A DNA stretch of 64,000 bases from Clytia hemisphaerica (taxonomy: Eukaryota; Cnidaria; Hydrozoa; Leptothecata; Clytiidae), in the NCBI GenBank assembly GCA_902728285.1, contig CACVBU010001141.1, positions 620,001 to 684,000 on the forward strand. The letters run 5' to 3'. The notes beneath the pieces are model-generated. The model searched no databases, was not told where the DNA came from, and saw only the letters and a list, made by a program, of their open reading frames with translations. The position numbers were made by a program, and so were the translations under genes. Shown in pieces: positions 60,401-64,000 of the stretch; position 1 is the stretch's first letter; each line of letters begins with the position of its first letter.

Positions 60401-60459
60401 TCAATGCTCCGTCGACCTCGTCGCAAATCATCGATATTGACTTTGGACCAAATAGCTGA
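54468..60459 (+). CDS. CAMTA: Calmodulin-binding transcription activator (CAMTA), form starting without CG-1
   Basis: Exons 54468-54558, 54805-56911, 57359-57462, 57840-57984, 58366-58544, 58737-58801, 59376-59450, 59736-59953 and 60375-60459 join in consistent phase to 1022 residues. They contain a TIG/IPT domain (about 459-540), ankyrin repeats (about 626-727) and IQ motifs (about 880-1000), the CAMTA order. CAMTAs are nuclear factors that bind calmodulin through the IQ region. The N-terminal CG-1 DNA-binding domain of full-length CAMTAs was not found. The start at 54468 is chosen because an in-frame stop lies at 54438-54440; upstream exons could splice in differently. AATAAA near 61046 may be the poly(A) signal. 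Confidence 0.9.
54805..56911 (+). CDS. CAMTA: CAMTA main exon: Asn/Gln/Ser-rich region, TIG domain and ankyrin repeats
   Basis: Acceptor TTGCTCTTTTTAG and donor TCTAG|GTATAC. The first about 430 residues are Asn-, Gln-, Ser- and Thr-rich, like a transactivation region. From about 56091 a TIG fold reads DVSPELAVCTGGVKIILIG, with CFSPKHKPGAVRLSVLC near its end. From about 56590 the ankyrin repeats read TVLHLASALGYLKLIQLL, PIMWASAKGHFTTTCVL and TSLSLAMESGHESLVEYL. The open frame continues to 57023, but the following exons only join if the exon ends at 56911. Confidence 0.9.
57137..57312. mobile_element. MITE with 52-bp TIRs in a CAMTA intron
   Basis: AGCAGATTCATATAAAAAAG... at 57137-57189 is matched inverted at 57261-57312, with a few differences and about 70 bases between. 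It lies 47 bases before the exon starting at 57359, so a transcript could fold this region close to the acceptor. No duplication recognised. Confidence 0.75.
58737..59953 (+). CDS. CAMTA: CAMTA IQ-motif exons
   Basis: Three exons (58737-58801, 59376-59450, 59736-59953) encode successive calmodulin-binding helices: AANVIQTAYKAYK, SATLIQSYYRRYKQ, GAVLIQNQYRAHR and AASLIQTNWRRYRQRK, then QASRRVNRYLQQTTKR. If the last donor (AAAAG|GTAATA) is not used, TAA at 59955-59957 ends the protein at once, giving a variant lacking the last 28 residues. Confidence 0.88.
58966..59196. mobile_element. G-run-rich inverted-repeat element in a CAMTA intron
   Basis: Ends GTTACTCTTGGATTCCAAAT and the inverse ATTTGGAACCTAAGAGTAC. 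Inside, four tracts of nine to ten or more Gs occur within about 180 bases, separated by AATTTTCGAGATTTTAATAA-like spacers. The Gs are on the coding strand. Confidence 0.7.
60041..60276. mobile_element. Inverted-repeat element in the last CAMTA intron
   Basis: TGGGCTCTTCCAGAAAAAAT...CATGGGGGGTGGAGGAT at the left pairs with ATCCTCCACCCCCCATG...AGAGCCCA at the right (about 42 bp each). The middle repeats GTCCAGGGGTA four times. It fills most of the intron between 59953 and 60375. Confidence 0.8.
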
Positions 60460-60746
60460 CAACTATCCAAGAGCGTACTTGCAATTTAACTTATTTTTAA
60501 ACTGAATTACTAAAACTGAGAGAAAACCGGGTGTTTATATACTGTTTTTCTTGTAGAAATTTTTAACTCGAAATATTTATTGAAAGCAATATTGTTTAAA
60601 TTTTCGTCTATTTTTCCGTTCAATAGCTTTGCTATTTATTTCATTTTTTTTTTCTTAAAGCTTTTTATTTATCGCTCATTCACTTTTCACTAAGTCATAC
60701 CAGTTCTGAACAGATACCATGGAGCCGTATAAGCCATTGTGTTTAA

Positions 60747-61013
60747 AGCCCGGAGGGATAGGAAGAAATCTTCAAACTTTCCAAGCAAGAAAAGAGAAAT
60801 TTGCGCCGCACTTAGATTGACGGATTAAACCAGCCCTCTTTGTTTTCACGCGGCGTAATTTTCAAAACGCCAAGTTTTGAAAATAACGCCGCGTGGACCT
60901 TTTTCAATCCAGCTTTTTTGTTAAAACCACGCGTTTCACGGGTTCAGATTGGAAATAAGAAGCTTCATTCATGAGTTTCATCTCTAGTCCCTTCGGGTCG
61001 TAAAAGTCAATTG
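60747..61013. mobile_element. Diverged AAAGCCCGGAGGGATAG element with large internal hairpin
   Basis: The ends TTTAAAGCCCGGAGGGATAG and CTAGTCCCTTCGGGTCGTAAA are imperfect inverted repeats related to 39761-40000. Inside, 60847-60868 and 60874-60895 form a 22-bp stem with one mismatch (CACGCGGCGT...) and a 5-base loop. Confidence 0.6.
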
Positions 61014-61789
61014 TATAAGCTTTCCTACGTATCCCGGCTACAAAATAAATCGAGACAGTCTAAATAGTATTGGAAATCTTGAGGTTCTTTTTCTATTCGC
61101 TTGCACATTATCGATTTAGCCAAAAAAAGACTCGGAAATATGAGAAGTTGCTTTACACGAATTGGACACTCTTTCTACAATGAGTAACAACAAATTTTAC
61201 GAAAATTGTAAATATCAATATCGACCATTATTTAAAGAAACATTCTCAACGTTAAACATCATTGACTCCCTTCGTTCCTCTGTCAGAATCCACAAAATTC
61301 ACCGTATACATTAGCGTCTAGTTATTAGCACAATAACTCACCATGAAAAGCTGAATACTTTTTATCTCTACAAAACCTGAGGAGCACGACTGCGTTAGTG
61401 GATGCCAGCGTGCCAGAAGGATCGGAGGATCACCTTTCACCGTGAATTCACTCAAAATGTTACGCGGTGATCTTATTCGAGTTTCTCTGTAACTCGAACA
61501 GATTGATTGTTACCGTAAAAAAATATTTTTTAAGTTGTCAACTATTCGGGGAGAATCTTGAGCTTTTAAACATCTCCAAATCAGATTTTTCGTGAAAATT
61601 TTCACACTGCCACTTTGGTAAAGTAAATCTTCTAGTTATGATTTTTGATGGTAGGTTCAAACCTCGTCTTAGCTCTAACTCTTATTTCAATATCCAAAAA
61701 ATGAAATTACAAAAATGAAAGATGATTAACCCAAGGATCAAATGTGTAGTATAGTATTTCAGTCGAAAGGGACCGTCTGCCAAAAAAAG

Positions 61790-61811
61790 TTTTGAGGGGG
61801 GGGGGGCAGAC
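61790..61811. repeat. G tract
   Basis: A run of about 12 Gs after TTTTGA, followed by CAGACAGGCGCACATAC. The GCACATAC resembles the inner end of the G-rich hAT-like elements, so this may be one lone terminus. Confidence 0.4.
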
Positions 61812-61872
61812 AGGCGCACATACATAGATTCCTAGATTTCAAAACAATTTGTGTCGAAAACGAGAGTATTTG

Positions 61873-62290
61873 TAGGCTGCACACATCCCCTCTGATAAGT
61901 TTTGATATAGGGGATGCGAATCAGGCTCACAAAACCGTTCCGAACTTAGCAAAAAATCTGCTAACCAAAAAAAGAGTTGAATGATGGAGAACTTTGATTG
62001 ACAGTTTGTCGTCTTTTGCTATCTTGAGAGTTTTGTTTGCTAATTCAATTAATTTCGATAAACAAAAAGAAAGAGAGGTTTCTAGCCACATGTTCTTTTT
62101 ATTTGAATCTTTATTTGATTTCTATTTACGTCATCAAATAACTCAGACAATACACATCGAGTTTTTTGAAAAATACAAGTCGCCAAAATTCTGCAAAATA
62201 CATAGCTATTCGGTAATTTTCTCGGAAGCGATGTCAGAGCCCGATTCGCATCCCCTATATCAAAACTAATTTGGGGATGCATGCAGCCTA
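61873..62290. mobile_element. Inverted-repeat element with perfect 9-bp TSD
   Basis: A 418-bp element. Its TIRs begin TAGGCTGCA and include TTTTGATATAGGGGATGCGA, about 55 bp each side with small differences. GAGTATTTG stands outside both ends (61864-61872, 62291-62299). The interior is AT-rich with no transposase. Confidence 0.87.
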
Positions 62291-62299
62291 GAGTATTTG

Positions 62300-63270
62300 T
62301 AAGTATATTATCTCATTCTTGAATTAACGAATTCAATAAAAATACAATAAAAGTAAAAACCAGGTAGCTTATAAAAAAATGGTCATTTTCTGACCGACAA
62401 TTTTCAGGATATAAAAAGTTCTTGACACAGAATTCTTCTTCACCTCTGCTCAACCTCTTAATATCTTCTTTGTTCTGATCTCCTATCTGAGTAAGATCTT
62501 CGACGGTTCTAAAACGCAGAAAGAAATATCATGCAAAACTTTCTAAAATTGAGTTACACCACAACACCTTTTTCAATATAACCTTAAGACTTAAAAAGGA
62601 TATCGATAACTTTAAATAGAAAACACATTTGAAAGTTATCGTGCTGTGTGTGTATCATACCCAACGTTAAGATCTTAGGGTCCAAAGTGGTCAAGTCTGT
62701 GGCATCAAGGTATTATCTTTTAAAATTTGTGAAATGGAACTATCCAGGCTCAATGGCCGAGAAGGCTCAACTGACATTGCGCACTTCCGAAAGAAATTTT
62801 CAAGCAAGCAAACATTTGGGAAATTTAGGTCGAGTTATAGAAACGAGTCATAATTTTTGAGTTTGTGATTTTTGGACTATAACCGAGTGATTACTTAGAT
62901 AGTAAAATACATTTTCAAAAATCTTTATAAAATTTTTACGCCAATATAATAATGAATCAAGTAAGAAATGCAAAGCAGATAACGCAACTATTCAATAACT
63001 CGACAACTCAACACGTGTTGTCTCTTGTAACTCGGACTCTGTTTGGGTTGGACCAAAATAGAAATTATTTTGTCAGAAGTTCGCAGTGTCTATTTTGAGA
63101 ATTATGTGCCATTGACCCCAGGACGCAGTTCCAGTTCTTATCAAATTTGTGAACTGAAAGTGTCAGAACTGGAAGTACACCGTGAGCCTTATGGGCCACC
63201 GTAAATTATATGTCAACAACAGAAATTTTTGCTTCTTTAGTCTTTGGTCCGAATGACGTGATTCAAGAGC
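62300..63270. other. Stretch without recognised genes
   Basis: AT-rich. Near 62990-63060 there are AACTCG words of the TTCGAA-type repeat family. Nothing else is recognised. Confidence 0.4.
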
Positions 63271-63280
63271 AAATTAAGGA

Positions 63281-63564
63281 CTTTGAGGTGTTACCATTAG
63301 GAAATAGCTATTGAGGGAACATTTCTGCATAATACCATTACTGGTCATTTTTAAATTGTAAAACTTTCAGATCAAGCATCGTTGACGATGTCCATAAGTA
63401 AAGTGGGTCCTATTTTCCACTCAACTATATCCCATGTGCGGCGAAATTAATTTTAAATGTTTTGAAAAGGAAGCTTGATCCGAAAGTTTTACAATTTAAA
63501 AAAGACCAGTAATGGTATTATGCAAAAGTGTTCCCCCAATAGCTATTCTCTAATGGTAACACTC
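63281..63564. mobile_element. MITE with ~93-bp terminal inverted repeats
   Basis: GTGTTACCATTAG...AATAGCTATTG...ATACCATTACTGGTC...AAACTTTC.GATCAAGC at 63285-63380 is mirrored at 63467-63561, with scattered differences. About 285 bp. It sits 35 bases from the donor of the Gly-rich exon on the opposite strand. No duplication recognised. Confidence 0.8.
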
Positions 63565-63598
63565 GGAGTTAGTTGAGAAATTGAGAAGTGAAAAGTAC

Positions 63599-63826
63599 CG
63601 GATCATTTTGATGATGTCCTCCATCGAACGACCTCTCATGATGACTTTGACTTCGATGATGACCACCCCCACCACCACCACGCCACGAATTGCCACCCCA
63701 TGAACCACCACCTTGTTGATGATTGTTCCTATGGTAACCACCTCCACCACCGCCTCTGGGTGGTGTGCCGTAACCGTATTGGGGCGGTGGTGAATTGTAA
63801 GAGTTTGGTGGACCCCAACGGCTCCC
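63599..63826 (-). CDS. Gly-rich exon of an unidentified RNA-binding-type protein
   Basis: On the minus strand, acceptor CTCTTTCTAG precedes 63826 and donor CCG|GTACTT follows 63599. The 228 bases are open in phase 0 for 76 residues: GSRWGPPNSYNSPPPQYGYG, TPPRGGGGGYHRNN, GGGSWGGNSWRGGGGGGHHR and a His/Ser-rich end. Glycine-, arginine- and tyrosine-rich low-complexity sequence of this kind is common in RNA-binding proteins and helicases. The rest of the gene is right of the window or in exons not recognised, so it cannot be named. Confidence 0.65.
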
Positions 63827-64000
63827 CTAGAAAGAGAAAAGGAGATCTAAGGTAATATTTTAATTTAAGTAGCTTTGTAGGACGTATTTGATTGGATAAA
63901 GTCACTCGAAAAAAAAGTCGACAATGATTGGTTGTAAAACTAGGAAAACGTACAAGAAAACTGCAAAATCTTTTGAAGGTGTAGGACACACAGGATCTGC

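Overview
The window is about 64 kb of AT-rich nuclear DNA from an invertebrate animal. Three spliced protein genes with GT-AG introns and metazoan-type products can be read: a Dbl-family Rho-GEF of the PLEKHG1/2/3 type, a ropporin-1-like (ROPN1L) protein, and a calmodulin-binding transcription activator (CAMTA). A fourth gene is represented only by a Gly-rich exon on the minus strand at the right edge. The jockey/CR1-type LINE and the many non-autonomous DNA elements suit a cnidarian or another repeat-rich marine invertebrate, but the species cannot be fixed from the sequence.

Layout. 1-8980: the 3' part of the PLEKHG-like gene, plus strand, 12 exons, beginning inside the DH domain, with a PH domain and a long disordered tail in one terminal exon. 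9-24.6 kb: no host gene seen; inverted-repeat elements, minisatellites and palindromes, including a 4.5-kb nested palindrome at 15673-20168. 24.6-27.8 kb: a LINE on the minus strand with frameshifts. 29.36-29.94 kb: a DNA element with terminal inverted repeats (TIRs). 30.3-32.4 kb: ROPN1L, two coding exons. 32.78-37.08 kb: a foldback transposon with TIRs built of 178-bp tandem repeats, a perfect 9-bp target-site duplication (TSD) and exon-like cargo. 39.8-47.0 kb: more short elements and a second foldback element (44701-46995) with TIRs built of a 46-bp repeat and its own perfect 9-bp TSD. 54.3-60.5 kb: CAMTA, nine coding exons from a start that lacks the DNA-binding CG-1 domain. 60.7-63.6 kb: three further inverted-repeat elements. 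63.6-63.8 kb: the Gly-rich exon.

The host genes do not form a functional cluster. PLEKHG acts in Rho GTPase signalling, ROPN1L in the sperm or ciliary radial-spoke and AKAP system, and CAMTA in calcium/calmodulin-linked transcription.

The most unusual material is the mobile DNA. Five elements with unrelated termini (32782-37084, 39761-40000, 44701-46995, 51984-52464, 61873-62290) each have an exact 9-bp duplication, which suggests one Mutator- or Foldback-like transposition activity. Two of them have long TIRs made of tandem repeats, and one carries sequence that looks like captured 3' exons. A separate group with 8-bp duplications and G-rich ends looks hAT-like. Splice sites, domains and duplications were read by eye; no database or alignment program was used.
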